Positions 28,144 through 36,563 of a DNA stretch of 64,000 nt are shown here, one piece after another. The stretch is taken from positions 1,302,001-1,366,000 of the forward strand of contig NZ_CP107928.1 of assembly GCF_036030735.1 (NCBI RefSeq). Reading direction: 5' to 3'. The notes beneath the pieces are model-generated. The model was not told the origin of the DNA. It saw only the letters and a list, made by a program, of their open reading frames with translations, and searched no databases. Position 1 is the stretch's first letter; each line of letters opens with the position of its first letter. The translations under genes and the position numbers were made by a program. The DNA comes from Streptomyces sp. NBC_00425. GTDB taxonomy: Bacteria; Actinomycetota; Actinomycetes; Streptomycetales; Streptomycetaceae.

Positions 28144-28161
28144 CGAAACTTTGCCGTTTCG
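28144..28161. promoter_or_regulatory. Inverted repeat in the MFS promoter, upstream half
   Basis: CGAAAC (28144-28149) and GTTTCG (28156-28161) form an inverted repeat with the same arm sequence as the perfect palindrome 40 bp downstream, but with a 6-bp spacer. It is a possible second regulator site overlapping the -35 box. Confidence 0.55.
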
Positions 28162-28179
28162 CAGAATCTGGTCTAGCCT
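28151..28179 (+). promoter_or_regulatory. Predicted promoter of the MFS gene
   Basis: TTGCCG (28151-28156) and TAGCCT (28174-28179) are separated by 17 bp, the optimal spacing for the main vegetative sigma factor. The MFS start codon lies 62 bp downstream of the -10 box. Confidence 0.6.
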
Positions 28180-28187
28180 CCATGTGT

Positions 28188-28202
28188 ACGAAACAGTTTC
28201 GT
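28188..28202. promoter_or_regulatory. Perfect 15-bp palindromic operator before the MFS gene
   Basis: ACGAAACAGTTTCGT is a perfect palindrome with 7-bp arms around one central base. It sits at the predicted transcription start, so a bound repressor would block the promoter. The form suits a TetR- or MarR-type repressor, but no such gene is adjacent. Confidence 0.7.
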
Positions 28203-28240
28203 TTACGTGCTCTTTGCCGACGTCCCTGGAGTGGTTCCCC

Positions 28241-29743
28241 GTGTCCTCCAAAACCCTGACGGAAGACGCCCTCGCCGGCGCCGAACAGGATCCGTCCGCG
28301 GCCTCCGCCAAGAAATGGTGGATCCTCGCGGTGGTCGCCCTCGCCCAGCTGATGGTGGTCCTGGACGCCACCATCGTGAACATCGCGCTGCCCTCCGCCC
28401 AGGCAGACCTCGGCTTCTCCGACGGCAGCCGGCAGTGGATCGTCACCGCGTACGCCCTGGCCTTCGCCTCCCTGCTGCTGCTCGGCGGCCGCATAGCCGA
28501 CCTCTTCGGCCGCAAGACGGCCTTCCTGATCGGCGTCGTCGGTTTCGCCGCCGTCTCGGCGCTCGGCGGCGCCGCCACCAACTTCGAGATGCTGGTCACC
28601 GCCCGCGCACTGCAGGGCGCGTTCGGCGCGCTCCTCGCCCCGGCCGCGCTCTCCCTGCTCAACACCACGTTCACCGACGCCAAGGAGCGGGCCAAGGCGT
28701 TCAGCGTCTACGGCGCCATCGCCGGCGCGGGCGGCGCGGTGGGCCTGCTGCTCGGCGGCATCCTGACCGACGCGCTCGACTGGCGCTGGACGCTCTACGT
28801 CAACGTGGCCATCGCCGTCCTCGCCTTCGCGGGCGGCTGGCTCCTGCTCTCCAACCACCGCGACGCCGCGAACTCCAAGCTGGACGTGCCCGGCACCGTC
28901 CTGGTCGCCTCCGGACTCTTCGCCCTCGTCTACGGCTTCTCCAACGCGGAGACGCACGACTGGGACTCCCCCCGGACCTGGGGCTTCCTGATCGCGGGCG
29001 CCCTGCTGCTCGCCGCCTTCACCTGGTGGCAGACCCGCGCCGCACACCCGCTGCTGCCGCTGCGCATCCTGCTCGACCGCAACCGAGCGGCCTCCTTCTT
29101 CGCCGTGCTCATCTCCGGCGCCGGCATGTTCGGCGTGTTCCTCTTCCTCACCTACTACCTGCAGCTGAACCTCGGCTTCAGCCCCACGAAGACGGGTGTG
29201 GCGTTCCTGCCGATGGTCGGCGCGCTCATGATCGCCGCGCAGCTCGGCACGACGGTCCTGGTCCCACGGCTGGGCCCGAAGGCGGTCATCCCGCTGGGCT
29301 TCGCCATCGCCGCGGCCGGCATGGCCTGGCTGACCGGGATCGGCGTCGGCTCGCACTACCTGAGCGCCGTCCTGCCGCAGCTGGTCGTCACCGGCATCGG
29401 CCTCGGTCTGGTCATGCCGCCCGCCATGCAGCTGGCCACCGGCGGGGTCGCCGCCGAGGACGCGGGCGTGGCCTCGGCCACCGTCAACGCGATGCAGCAG
29501 GTGGGCGGATCGATCGGCACGGCCCTGCTGAACACCCTCGCCGCGAGTGCCGCGACGGAGTACCTGGCCGGCAAGAACCCGGCGGACAAGCTGGTCCGGG
29601 CACAGGCCACCATCGAGAGCTACACCACGGCCTTCTGGTGGTCGGCCGGCTTCTTCGTCGCGGGCGCGGTCATCGCCTTCGCGCTCTTCCGCCGTGGAGT
29701 GCCGGAGCAGGACGCCGACGCCGCGCCGGTGATCCACATGTGA
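28241..29743 (+). CDS. MFS drug exporter, DHA2/EmrB-QacA type
   Basis: 500 residues from GTG (GGAG 9 nt upstream). It has a 14-helix layout: WWILAVVALAQLMVVLDATIV opens helix 1 with the DHA2 motif VVLDATIVNIALP. Motif A LLGGRIADLFGRK and motif C-like GAIAGAGGAVGLLLGG follow. Inferred role: proton-driven efflux of a hydrophobic drug or metabolite across the membrane. The palindromic operators upstream suggest ligand-induced derepression. It follows the peptide-export operon by 155 bp but has its own promoter. An open frame reads through from the upstream gene; the chosen start is the last one before helix 1. Confidence 0.9.
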   Translation: MSSKTLTEDALAGAEQDPSAASAKKWWILAVVALAQLMVVLDATIVNIALPSAQADLGFSDGSRQWIVTAYALAFASLLLLGGRIADLFGRKTAFLIGVVGFAAVSALGGAATNFEMLVTARALQGAFGALLAPAALSLLNTTFTDAKERAKAFSVYGAIAGAGGAVGLLLGGILTDALDWRWTLYVNVAIAVLAFAGGWLLLSNHRDAANSKLDVPGTVLVASGLFALVYGFSNAETHDWDSPRTWGFLIAGALLLAAFTWWQTRAAHPLLPLRILLDRNRAASFFAVLISGAGMFGVFLFLTYYLQLNLGFSPTKTGVAFLPMVGALMIAAQLGTTVLVPRLGPKAVIPLGFAIAAAGMAWLTGIGVGSHYLSAVLPQLVVTGIGLGLVMPPAMQLATGGVAAEDAGVASATVNAMQQVGGSIGTALLNTLAASAATEYLAGKNPADKLVRAQATIESYTTAFWWSAGFFVAGAVIAFALFRRGVPEQDADAAPVIHM

Positions 29744-29775
29744 CGGACCGGGCACAGAACCGCCCACCGGGGAGA

Positions 29776-29806
29776 GGGGCCGCCGTCCGCACCGGACGGC
29801 GGCCCC
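29776..29806 (+). terminator. Strong hairpin terminator after the MFS gene
   Basis: A perfect 14-bp stem, GGGGCCGCCGTCCG with CGGACGGCGGCCCC, encloses the loop CAC. It lies 33 bp past the MFS stop. Confidence 0.85.
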
Positions 29807-29914
29807 CACCGGCGTCCGGGCCGTCGACGAACTCCTCTTTATCCCACATCATCCCGTTACGTTCCGTTCCCGCTCGGCGACGCATGAAGGCAAGGGCCTG
29901 GGTACTCGCGGTCC

Positions 29915-30919
29915 ATGAGAATCAGCGTGCTGGACGTGGGGTCGAACACCGTGCGGCTCGTGGTCGCCGACGCGGCGGACGGAGTTCCGCTGCCGGTGCA
30001 CACGGCCAAGTGGCGACTGCGGCTGTCCGAGCAGGTCAAGCCCGGCGACCCCCTCCCGGACGAGGCCGTGGAACGACTCGTGCGGGCGGTCTCCGCCGCG
30101 GCCCGGACCGCGGACCGGTGGGGCGCCACGGGGCCGCTCGCCTTCGCCACCGCCGTGGTGCGCGCCGCCCCCAACCGGCAGGCCGTGCTGCGCACCGTCC
30201 GCGCGCGCAGCGGCGTCGCGCTGTCCACCCTGCCGGGCGAGGTGGAGGCGGAGCTGACGTTCCTCGGGGCCCGGCGCTGGATGGGCTGGCGGTCGGGACC
30301 CCTCGCGCTGATGGACATCGGCGGCGGTTCCTTCGAGATGGCCTTCGGCCGGGGCCGCCTGCCGGACTTCGTCGTCTCCCTGCCGCTGGGCGCGGCCCGC
30401 CTCACCCACGACTTCTTCGCGGACCAGGACCCGCCGTCCCCCGAGCTCCTGCGCGCGGTCCGCCGCCGGATCCGTCACCAGCTCAGGGACGTGGCAGCCC
30501 GGATCCGCTGGGAGGGCCCGCGCACGGCGGTGGCCACCTCCCGGACCTTCCAGCAGCTCGGCCGGCTGTGCGGCGCGGCGCCCGGGCGGCACGGCCCGTT
30601 CATGGACCGCACCCTGCGCCGCGGCGACCTGCGGGAGGCCATCGACAGGCTGGCCGCCCTGCCCTCGGCCGAACGCGCCCGGCTGCCCGGCGTCTCCGCG
30701 CCGCGCGCCGCGCAGAGCCTGGCCGGCGCGGTGCTCGGGCACACGGCGATGAAGCTCACCGGGCTCTCCACGCTCACCGTCTGCCCCTGGGCCATCCGCG
30801 AGGGCGTCATGCTGCGCCACCTGGAGGACGGCCCGGCCTGGTGGGCGGAGGTCACCCGGCTCGCCGACGACGCAGACGCGCCCCCGGAGCCGATCCCGCT
30901 GCACCTCGCGAAACACTGA
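29915..30919 (+). CDS. Ppx/GppA family phosphatase (short form)
   Basis: 334 residues. It shows the actin-like ASKHA fold of exopolyphosphatase/pppGpp phosphatase: VLDVGSNTVRLVVAD (phosphate loop 1), VEAELTFLGARRW, and ALMDIGGGSFEMAFGRG (phosphate loop 2). It has the length of the two-domain actinobacterial form, without the HD-like extension of E. coli GppA. It probably hydrolyses polyphosphate or the pppGpp 5' phosphate, tying it to stress signalling; which substrate cannot be told from sequence. ATG is the first start in frame. The small acidic protein gene follows 33 bp later and is probably cotranscribed. Confidence 0.88.
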   Translation: MRISVLDVGSNTVRLVVADAADGVPLPVHTAKWRLRLSEQVKPGDPLPDEAVERLVRAVSAAARTADRWGATGPLAFATAVVRAAPNRQAVLRTVRARSGVALSTLPGEVEAELTFLGARRWMGWRSGPLALMDIGGGSFEMAFGRGRLPDFVVSLPLGAARLTHDFFADQDPPSPELLRAVRRRIRHQLRDVAARIRWEGPRTAVATSRTFQQLGRLCGAAPGRHGPFMDRTLRRGDLREAIDRLAALPSAERARLPGVSAPRAAQSLAGAVLGHTAMKLTGLSTLTVCPWAIREGVMLRHLEDGPAWWAEVTRLADDADAPPEPIPLHLAKH

Positions 30920-30951
30920 GACCGATCCGAACCCGGCGGAAGGAAGCCACC

Positions 30952-31146
30952 GTGCCCGACGACGACCAGCGGCCCGACACCGGCCAGGACCGCCCCCGGA
31001 CCGCTCTGGAGGAGGTCATCCGCGAGATGGAGGACGCCGAGACCCGCGGCGACGACCCGGACGGCGAGCGTTCCCGGCGCAGGGGAGAGGCCGCCGACGC
31101 CCTCCCCACCGACCGGCGCGACGAGGAGGAGTCCCGGGGAGACTGA
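30952..31146 (+). CDS. Small acidic protein of unknown function
   Basis: 64 residues from GTG, preceded by GGAAGGAAG at 8 nt. It is very rich in Asp, Glu and Arg (EEVIREMEDAETRGDD) and probably disordered, with no membrane segment or signal. Good ribosome site and codon bias suggest a real gene, likely cotranscribed with the phosphatase upstream. I do not recognise the family. Confidence 0.6.
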   Translation: MPDDDQRPDTGQDRPRTALEEVIREMEDAETRGDDPDGERSRRRGEAADALPTDRRDEEESRGD

Positions 31147-31295
31147 GCCCCCGGCGCCACACACCCGGACAGAGGGGCGACGCCCTGCGCGACGCCGACG
31201 CCCCTTCCCATCGCACCGCCTTCTCCCTTGCACCGCCTTCTCCGTCGAACCGCAGGCCGAGGGGTGTTCCGCCGCCCGCGGGGTACCCGGCCCGC

Positions 31296-32312
31296 ATGGC
31301 ACACGACCTTGCCGGGCCGCCCCTGCCGGTCCCCCGGGGGCCGATCTCCACGGGCGTCCGCGCATACCTCGAGGACGCGGGCCCGCTCCCGGCGGCCGAG
31401 GCGGCGGCGTCCGCCTCCCCGTACGGCGACGACCTGCAGCTGGCCCTGTACCTCTGCTACGAGCTGCACTACCGCGGTTTCGCCGGGGTGTCCCCGGACC
31501 GCGAGTGGGACCCGGCGCTGCTGCGGGTCCGGGGCGCGCTGGAACACCGCTTCCTCACCTCCCTGCGCGCGGACACACCGGTCCACGCCTCACTCGACGA
31601 GGCGCTGGCGGAGATCCTCGTGGAGCCCGTCGAGGGCACGGGGGTCAGTCACTTCCTGGCCGCCGAGGGCGAGGTCTGGCAGCTGCGCGAGTACGCGGCC
31701 CAGCGCTCCCTGTACCACCTCAAGGAGGCGGACCCGCACGCGTGGGTGCTGCCGCGGCTGTGGGGCCGGGCCAAGGCGGCCATGGCGGCGGTGGAGTTCG
31801 ACGAGTACGGCGGCGGCCGGGCCGAGCGCGTGCACGCCCGGCTCTTCGCGGACCTGATGGAGGACCTGGGGCTGGACACCGGCTACGGCCGCTACCTCGA
31901 CGCGGCGTGCGCGCAGGCGTTGGCCGTGGTCAACATGATGTCGCTGTTCGGCCTGCACCGGTCCCTGCGAGGCGCGCTGATCGGCCACTTCGCGGCGGTG
32001 GAGATCACCTCCTCGCCCGGCTCGCGGCGGCTCGCGCAGGCGATGCGCCGCGCGGACGCCGGCCCCGCCGCCGTGCACTTCTACGACGAGCACGTCGAGG
32101 CGGACGCCGTCCACGAGCAGGTCGTGCGCCACGAGGTCATCGCCGGCCTGCTCGAGGAAGAACCCCACCTCGCGGCCGACATCGCGTTCGGCGTCGACGC
32201 GACCGGGATGCTGGAGGACCGCCTCGGGAGCCGTCTGCTGGCCGCCTGGCGCTCGGGCGGGTCCTCCCTGCGGATCCCGCTGCCGGAACGGGAGCCCGTC
32301 CGCGCCCCCTGA
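31296..32312 (+). CDS. Iron-containing redox enzyme family protein (heme-oxygenase fold)
   Basis: 338 residues, all-helical in appearance. The LALYLCYELHYRGF motif (with His and Glu), HFYDEHVEADAVHEQVV and a preceding HFAAVEITSSP supply the Glu/His clusters expected of the heme-oxygenase-like diiron (HDO) fold. Proteins of this type are found widely in Streptomyces and are annotated as iron-containing redox enzymes; their substrate is generally unknown. It lies 110 bp upstream of a CDGSH iron-sulfur protein on the same strand, which suggests a small redox unit with that protein as possible electron donor. Probably cytoplasmic. Confidence 0.8.
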   Translation: MAHDLAGPPLPVPRGPISTGVRAYLEDAGPLPAAEAAASASPYGDDLQLALYLCYELHYRGFAGVSPDREWDPALLRVRGALEHRFLTSLRADTPVHASLDEALAEILVEPVEGTGVSHFLAAEGEVWQLREYAAQRSLYHLKEADPHAWVLPRLWGRAKAAMAAVEFDEYGGGRAERVHARLFADLMEDLGLDTGYGRYLDAACAQALAVVNMMSLFGLHRSLRGALIGHFAAVEITSSPGSRRLAQAMRRADAGPAAVHFYDEHVEADAVHEQVVRHEVIAGLLEEEPHLAADIAFGVDATGMLEDRLGSRLLAAWRSGGSSLRIPLPEREPVRAP

Positions 32313-32360
32313 CCGGCCCGCCGCCCCACGACGACGGGAGGCGCCGAGACCCGACGACTC

Positions 32361-32390
32361 CGACGAGAGCCGACGAGAGCCGACGAGAGC
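32361..32390. repeat. Three perfect 10-bp tandem units
   Basis: CGACGAGAGC occurs three times in tandem, with degenerate half units on both sides (CGACGACTC, CGACGACGAG). It lies in the spacer before the CDGSH gene. Confidence 0.9.
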
Positions 32391-32422
32391 CGACGACGAG
32401 AACGAGGAGCTGGTGGTCGCCC

Positions 32423-32626
32423 GTGCCGAACTCCCCCGCCGACAAGCCCTGCCGGATCAGCGTCCGACGCCGGGGACCCCTGCTCGTCGAGGGCCCGGTG
32501 GAGGTGGAACTGGAGGACGGCACCACCGTCTCCTCCGACCGCTTCCGGGTCGCTCTGTGCACCTGCCGGCGCAGCCGCCGCTATCCCTGGTGCGACACCA
32601 GCCACCGGGACCGGGAGCGTTCCTAG
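32423..32626 (+). CDS. CDGSH-type iron-sulfur domain protein
   Basis: 67 residues from GTG. The 2Fe-2S ligand motif CxC...CxxxH is complete: CTCRRSRRYPWCDTSH (three Cys and one His). It is a bare single domain of the mitoNEET-like family, carrying a labile one-electron cluster, soluble and cytoplasmic. The position beside the heme-oxygenase-fold protein suggests joint function. The ribosome site is weak and distant (GAGGAG, about 13 nt), and the spacer contains tandem repeats. The start is placed there because the family's usual N-terminal strand begins at KPCRISV. Confidence 0.85.
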   Translation: MPNSPADKPCRISVRRRGPLLVEGPVEVELEDGTTVSSDRFRVALCTCRRSRRYPWCDTSHRDRERS

Positions 32627-32640
32627 CCAGCCGCCCGAAA

Positions 32641-32668
32641 GGCCGCATCCGCTCGGTCGGATGCGGCC
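32641..32668 (+). terminator. Hairpin after the CDGSH gene
   Basis: GGCCGCATCC (32641-32650) pairs perfectly with GGATGCGGCC (32659-32668) around an 8-nt loop, 14 bp past the stop codon. Confidence 0.8.
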
Positions 32669-32685
32669 CGGTCGTACACGAAAAG

Positions 32686-32730
32686 CCCGGAGGCCGGCGG
32701 CAGCCCCACACCGCCGATCCGGCCTCCGGG
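32686..32730 (-). terminator. Terminator of the SSI gene
   Basis: CCCGGAGGCCGG (32686-32697) pairs with CCGGCCTCCGGG (32719-32730). Read on the minus strand, the stem is followed by CTTTTC, a short T-run. It lies about 90 bp past the inhibitor stop codon. Confidence 0.75.
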
Positions 32731-32821
32731 TACGAGATCACAGCGGTCCCGCGTCAGGGGCTCGCACTCCCCACGTCACGAGCCTGCCTCGGTGTCCACG
32801 GGGACCGTGTGATCCCGGTCC

Positions 32822-33256
32822 TCAGAACGCGAAGAGGCTGCTCTCGGCAGCGTTCTTCACGCACTCGTTGGCGAAGGTGTGCGCGAAGGCGACGCGCCTG
32901 CCCTGCCACACGCCGTCCACGGTGACGACCACCGGGTCGTACTGCCTGGTGCACACGGCGTGGCCGGGGCCCGCGAGGAGCTCCGGGTCGCCGCCGACGG
33001 CGCGCAGTTCGGCGCAGGCCAGGGAGGCGGCCGGGTGTGTGCCGGACGGCGTCGGCGCGCAGCTCAGAGTGACGGCCCGGGCCGCGTTGACGGTGGCGGC
33101 GGTCTCTCCGTGGCCCACGGTCAGCACGAGTGCCGACGGGGCGTACAGGGAGGTCGGCGCTGCGGCCGGGGCGGCGAGCGCGGATCCGGTGAGGGATCCG
33201 CAGACGGTTGCGGCCGTGAGGCCGAGGGTCGCTGCCCAGCGCGCGGTGTTCCGCAT
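32822..33256 (-). CDS. Secreted SSI-family protease inhibitor, Arg at predicted P1
   Basis: 144 residues, the usual length of Streptomyces subtilisin inhibitor precursors. Signal peptide [18 protein letters not shown] ends near ALA-AP. The mature part has [16 protein letters not shown], four Cys for two disulfides, the reactive loop [14 protein letters not shown] and the conserved end SSLFAF. Aligned with SSI (CPMVYDP, P1 Met), P1 here is Arg, which predicts inhibition of trypsin-like rather than subtilisin-like proteases. The ATG is fixed by GAAGG 9 nt upstream; an in-frame ATG three codons earlier overlaps that site. Secreted, and perhaps controlling the organism's own aerial-growth proteases. 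Confidence 0.93.
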   Translation of the reverse strand: MRNTARWAATLGLTAATVCGSLTGSALAAPAAAPTSLYAPSALVLTVGHGETAATVNAARAVTLSCAPTPSGTHPAASLACAELRAVGGDPELLAGPGHAVCTRQYDPVVVTVDGVWQGRRVAFAHTFANECVKNAAESSLFAF

Positions 33257-33731
33257 TGTGTGCATCCTTCCGCTCGATTCGGGGTGTGCCGGTCCGACTC
33301 GGTCGGTGCCGAACGCGGCGAGCGCGAGTCTGCCGAGTCCGTCGCCGAATCTCATATCGACCCCATGGGTTTCGGTAACCTTGCGTATTGAATCAGTGGC
33401 GTGAAGTCACTAAATTCGAACGTTCCAACGCCGAAAACAAGCGCTTCATGATCCGTTCGATCGGTTCGATGACCGGTTCCCATAGCTTCGTTAATCGGCC
33501 TGAAACATTCCGCTAGCGCCCCCACTCCCCCGGCGATCCCTTCGGAAGCCGACCGGACCGACCGCGCACCGCACCCCCGGAGGCCCTCGCAGACGCCCGG
33601 TGGGTGCGCGCGCCCCGAGTGGCGGCATGGACCGGACCACGGCACCGACCCGCCGGTATGGTCACCCTGCTGCACCCCGCCCGCGCGACGGCGCGACGGG
33701 ACGCCGGGACGACGAGAGAGGGGACGGTCGG
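33257..33731. other. Divergent regulatory region between SSI and FMN oxidase genes
   Basis: 475 bp with an unusually A/T-rich core (about 33375-33500) for this genome, including the palindrome GAACGTTC (33418-33425). No gene is supported. The core probably carries the SSI promoter; the part near 33700 is purine-rich ahead of the oxidase start. Confidence 0.5.
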
Positions 33732-34901
33732 ATGGCCAAGCACTGGGGGGACTTCCAGTACGAGATCTACCTCAACGGTATGACCGGCGCGGTCCCCCGG
33801 CTGCCCACCGATCTGACCCGCCTGGAGGAGCTCACCGAGCAACGGCTCGGACCGGGTCCGGTCGGCTATGTCGCGGGCAGCGCGGGCGACGGAAGCACGG
33901 CACGGGCCAACCGGGCGGCGCTGGAGCGCCGCCGGATCGTGCCGCGCATGCTGCGCGACGTGCACGAGCGGGACCTGTCGGTCGAGTTGCTGGGCCGTAC
34001 GCTGCCAGCGCCGCTGGCGCTGGCGCCGGTCGGGGTGCTGTCGATCATGCATCCGGAGGCCGAGTCGGCGGCGGCCCGGGCGGCGGCGGCGCACGGGGTC
34101 CCGTACATCCTGTCGTCGGCCTCCAGCACGCCCATCGAGCAGGTGGCCGAGGCGATGGGGGACGCCGAGCGCTGGTTCCAGCTGTACTGGTCCAAGGACC
34201 GTGAGGTCACCCGCAGCTTTCTGGGCCGCGCGAGAACGAGCGGCTTCACGGTGCTGGTCGTCACCCTCGACACCCCGATGCTGGCCTGGCGGCCCCGCGA
34301 CCTCGACCAGGCCTATCTGCCGTTCCTGCACGGTGTGGGCACGGCCAACTACTTCACCGACCCCGCCTTCGCGGCGGGTCTCGCCAGGCCCGTGCACGAG
34401 GACCCGAACGCGGCGGTGCTGCACTTCGTGAGCCTGTTCGCGGACCCCGGCAAGACCTGGCCGGACCTGGCGTTCCTGCGGGAGAACTGGGACGGCCCGA
34501 TCGTCCTCAAGGGCGTGCTGCACCCCGACGACGCGCGACTGGCGGCGGACGCCGGGATGGACGGCGTGGTGGTCTCCAACCACGGCGGCCGGCAGGTGGC
34601 CGGCGCGGTGGCGGCCGCCGACGCGCTGCCCCGGGTGGCGCGGGCGGTCGGCGACCGGCTGAGCGTGCTGTTCGACAGCGGGGTGCGCACCGGCGACGAC
34701 GTGTTCAAGGCCCTCGCCCTCGGCGCACGAGCGGTCCTGCTCGGCAGGCCCTACGTCTACGGGCTGGGCCTGGACGGGCAGTCCGGCGTCGAGCACGTGA
34801 TCCGCTGCCTGCTCGCCGAGTTCGACCTCACGCTGGCCCTGTGCGGCCACCGCGGGCCGTCGACCGTCGGCCCCGAGGACCTGGTCGAGGACGCCGGCTG
34901 A
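33732..34901 (+). CDS. FMN-dependent alpha-hydroxy-acid oxidizing protein (lactate 2-monooxygenase-like)
   Basis: 389 residues. The TIM-barrel FMN family pattern is complete: VGYVAGSAGDGST near the N-terminus, APLALAPVGVLS, PYILSSASSTPIEQV, WFQLYW, VVTLDTPM, IVLKGVLHPDDA (Lys), VVSNHGGRQVAG (SNHGGRQ active site with His and Arg), LFDSGVRTGDDVFKAL and the phosphate-binding GRPYVYGLG. The N-terminus WGDFQYEIYLNGM is typical of lactate 2-monooxygenase. It oxidises an L-2-hydroxy acid; with the monooxygenase activity the product would be decarboxylated. The start ATG follows a GA-rich ribosome site. Confidence 0.9.
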   Translation: MAKHWGDFQYEIYLNGMTGAVPRLPTDLTRLEELTEQRLGPGPVGYVAGSAGDGSTARANRAALERRRIVPRMLRDVHERDLSVELLGRTLPAPLALAPVGVLSIMHPEAESAAARAAAAHGVPYILSSASSTPIEQVAEAMGDAERWFQLYWSKDREVTRSFLGRARTSGFTVLVVTLDTPMLAWRPRDLDQAYLPFLHGVGTANYFTDPAFAAGLARPVHEDPNAAVLHFVSLFADPGKTWPDLAFLRENWDGPIVLKGVLHPDDARLAADAGMDGVVVSNHGGRQVAGAVAAADALPRVARAVGDRLSVLFDSGVRTGDDVFKALALGARAVLLGRPYVYGLGLDGQSGVEHVIRCLLAEFDLTLALCGHRGPSTVGPEDLVEDAG

Positions 34902-34931
34902 CGGTCGGCCCGGGCCGGGGAGGACCGGGCC

Positions 34932-36563
34932 TCAGACGGACCCGTCCGCCAGGTCGACGGGCCGGGCCGAGGGCGGCGCCCCGGTGCCGGCGACCGCGAG
35001 GGAGCCCGGGCTCGCCGAGGGGCCGTCGGTGAGCCAGCGCTGACTCGCCGAGTGGTCGCGCACCTTCACCACCACGTCGCTGCCGGCGTTCTCACCGGCC
35101 GGGGCGAGAGCGAGCGCGTCGTCCCAGCGCGGCAGCAACTCGCCCTGCACGGTGAGGTCGTAGCGGACGTCGTCGCCGCGGGCGTCGGTGGCGTCGACGC
35201 ACCCGCCGAGGACGACCACGCCGGCGTCCACGTGCGAGTCCACGCACAGGTCGGGCCGGGCCACGCTGCGCACCTGCCCGTCGTCGTCGTACGACCAGCG
35301 CTGGGTCGCCTCGGACGAACAGCCCGCCAGCTCGACGGAGGCGCCCGCCTTCGCCTCGCCGCGGACGTCCAGGCACAGGTCGGCGCCGGCGTTGCGCAGC
35401 CTGGTCTGCCGGGGCGTGGCGGGCAGCCGGGCGGTGCCGGGGGCGGTCGGCGAGGCGGTGGCGGCCTGCGAGTCGGTGCCGGGGACGCCGGTGCTGGAGG
35501 AGGCGGGGTCGGCTCCGCCGCCGTCCGTCCACAGGCCGGCCGCGAGCAGGGTGGTCACCAGGCCGGCCGACGCCAGGCCGACGCCGGCGAACAGCCTGCG
35601 CGCCGAGCGCGGGCCGTCGGACGAGCGCCGGCGCGGCGAGGGGATCTTCGCGAGAAGAGCGCCGCGCCGGCCCCGGGTACCGCCGCCCCGGTGCCGCGCC
35701 GAGCCCTTGAGGCGCACGGTCTGCTGACGGGTCCGGCCCGGCCGGGTGTCGTGGTAGCGGCGGGCGCCCCAGCCGAGGACCGCCTCGGCGAGCAGCAGGC
35801 CGAGGCCGCTCTCGAAGCCGCCGAGCTGTTCCGCGGCGGAGCGGCAGTAGCGGCACTCGTCCAGGTGCTTGCGCACGTCGGGCAGGAGTTCGCCGCCGCG
35901 CCGGATGGGCACGTCCAGCAGTCGGTTGTAGAAACGGCAGTCCTTGCTCGGCGCGAGTTCCCGGTGGGCGCGCACGACGCCCTCGCGGAGCTTGTCGCGG
36001 GCCTGTTCGAGGGCCGCGGACACGGTCTCGGTGTCCATGCCGAGCAGTCCGGCTGCGACGGTGATCTGCTCGGCCTCGACCTCCACGTGCCACAGAACGC
36101 AGCGGGCGACCGCGGGGAGCCCCTGGAACGAGCGTTCCGCCAGCACCCGGTTCTCCGGCGTCATGGACTTCGCGGTGCGCATACCGCGCGCCCCGGCCGG
36201 TTTGCGCAGCACCGGCAGGACGCCGGACAGCTGCTCGTCGGCGGACCACAGCCGGGCCATGTCCCGGACGGTCACCAGCAGTCGAGGGCGCAGCGCGGTG
36301 CCCGGCTCGCCCAGCTTGAGCCGGTCGAAGACCTGGTGGAAGGCGGCGGCGGTGATCATCGACGCGACGCTTCCGGAGGAGGCGAGACAGATGACCGCGT
36401 ACTCGTGCACCGGCCGCCAGTGCCGGGCGATCAGCAGCGCCGTGGACTGGGCGACCTCGCTGTCCGCGCCACCGCGTATCCCGGCGGCGAGGGACTCGTC
36501 GGACTCTCCGGGGCCCTCGCCCGGCGGGGGGTAGGGCGGAAGCGGAGGCTGGGGGGTGGGCAC
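34932..36563 (-). CDS. ECF-sigma-like/ZAS anti-sigma/membrane/ricin-lectin fusion protein (copy 1)
   Basis: 543 residues from GTG (AAAGGAA 7 nt upstream). Domains in order: Pro-rich start, sigma-region-2-like helices (about 35-110), sigma-region-4-like helices (about 140-210, SFQGLPAVARCVLWHVEVEA), a zinc anti-sigma motif HLDECRYC (HxxxCxxC, about 240-247), one transmembrane helix (about 350-375), a Ser/Thr/Ala/Pro linker and a ricin-B beta-trefoil with LCLDVRG, QRWSYDDDGQVRS, DLCVDSH and QRW. The layout suggests a one-protein membrane sensor: an outside lectin senses carbohydrate and the inside sigma-like part acts on transcription. DNA binding is not proven; region 2 is divergent. A paralogue lies at 45260-47374. 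Confidence 0.8.
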   Translation of the reverse strand: MPTPQPPLPPYPPPGEGPGESDESLAAGIRGGADSEVAQSTALLIARHWRPVHEYAVICLASSGSVASMITAAAFHQVFDRLKLGEPGTALRPRLLVTVRDMARLWSADEQLSGVLPVLRKPAGARGMRTAKSMTPENRVLAERSFQGLPAVARCVLWHVEVEAEQITVAAGLLGMDTETVSAALEQARDKLREGVVRAHRELAPSKDCRFYNRLLDVPIRRGGELLPDVRKHLDECRYCRSAAEQLGGFESGLGLLLAEAVLGWGARRYHDTRPGRTRQQTVRLKGSARHRGGGTRGRRGALLAKIPSPRRRSSDGPRSARRLFAGVGLASAGLVTTLLAAGLWTDGGGADPASSSTGVPGTDSQAATASPTAPGTARLPATPRQTRLRNAGADLCLDVRGEAKAGASVELAGCSSEATQRWSYDDDGQVRSVARPDLCVDSHVDAGVVVLGGCVDATDARGDDVRYDLTVQGELLPRWDDALALAPAGENAGSDVVVKVRDHSASQRWLTDGPSASPGSLAVAGTGAPPSARPVDLADGSV

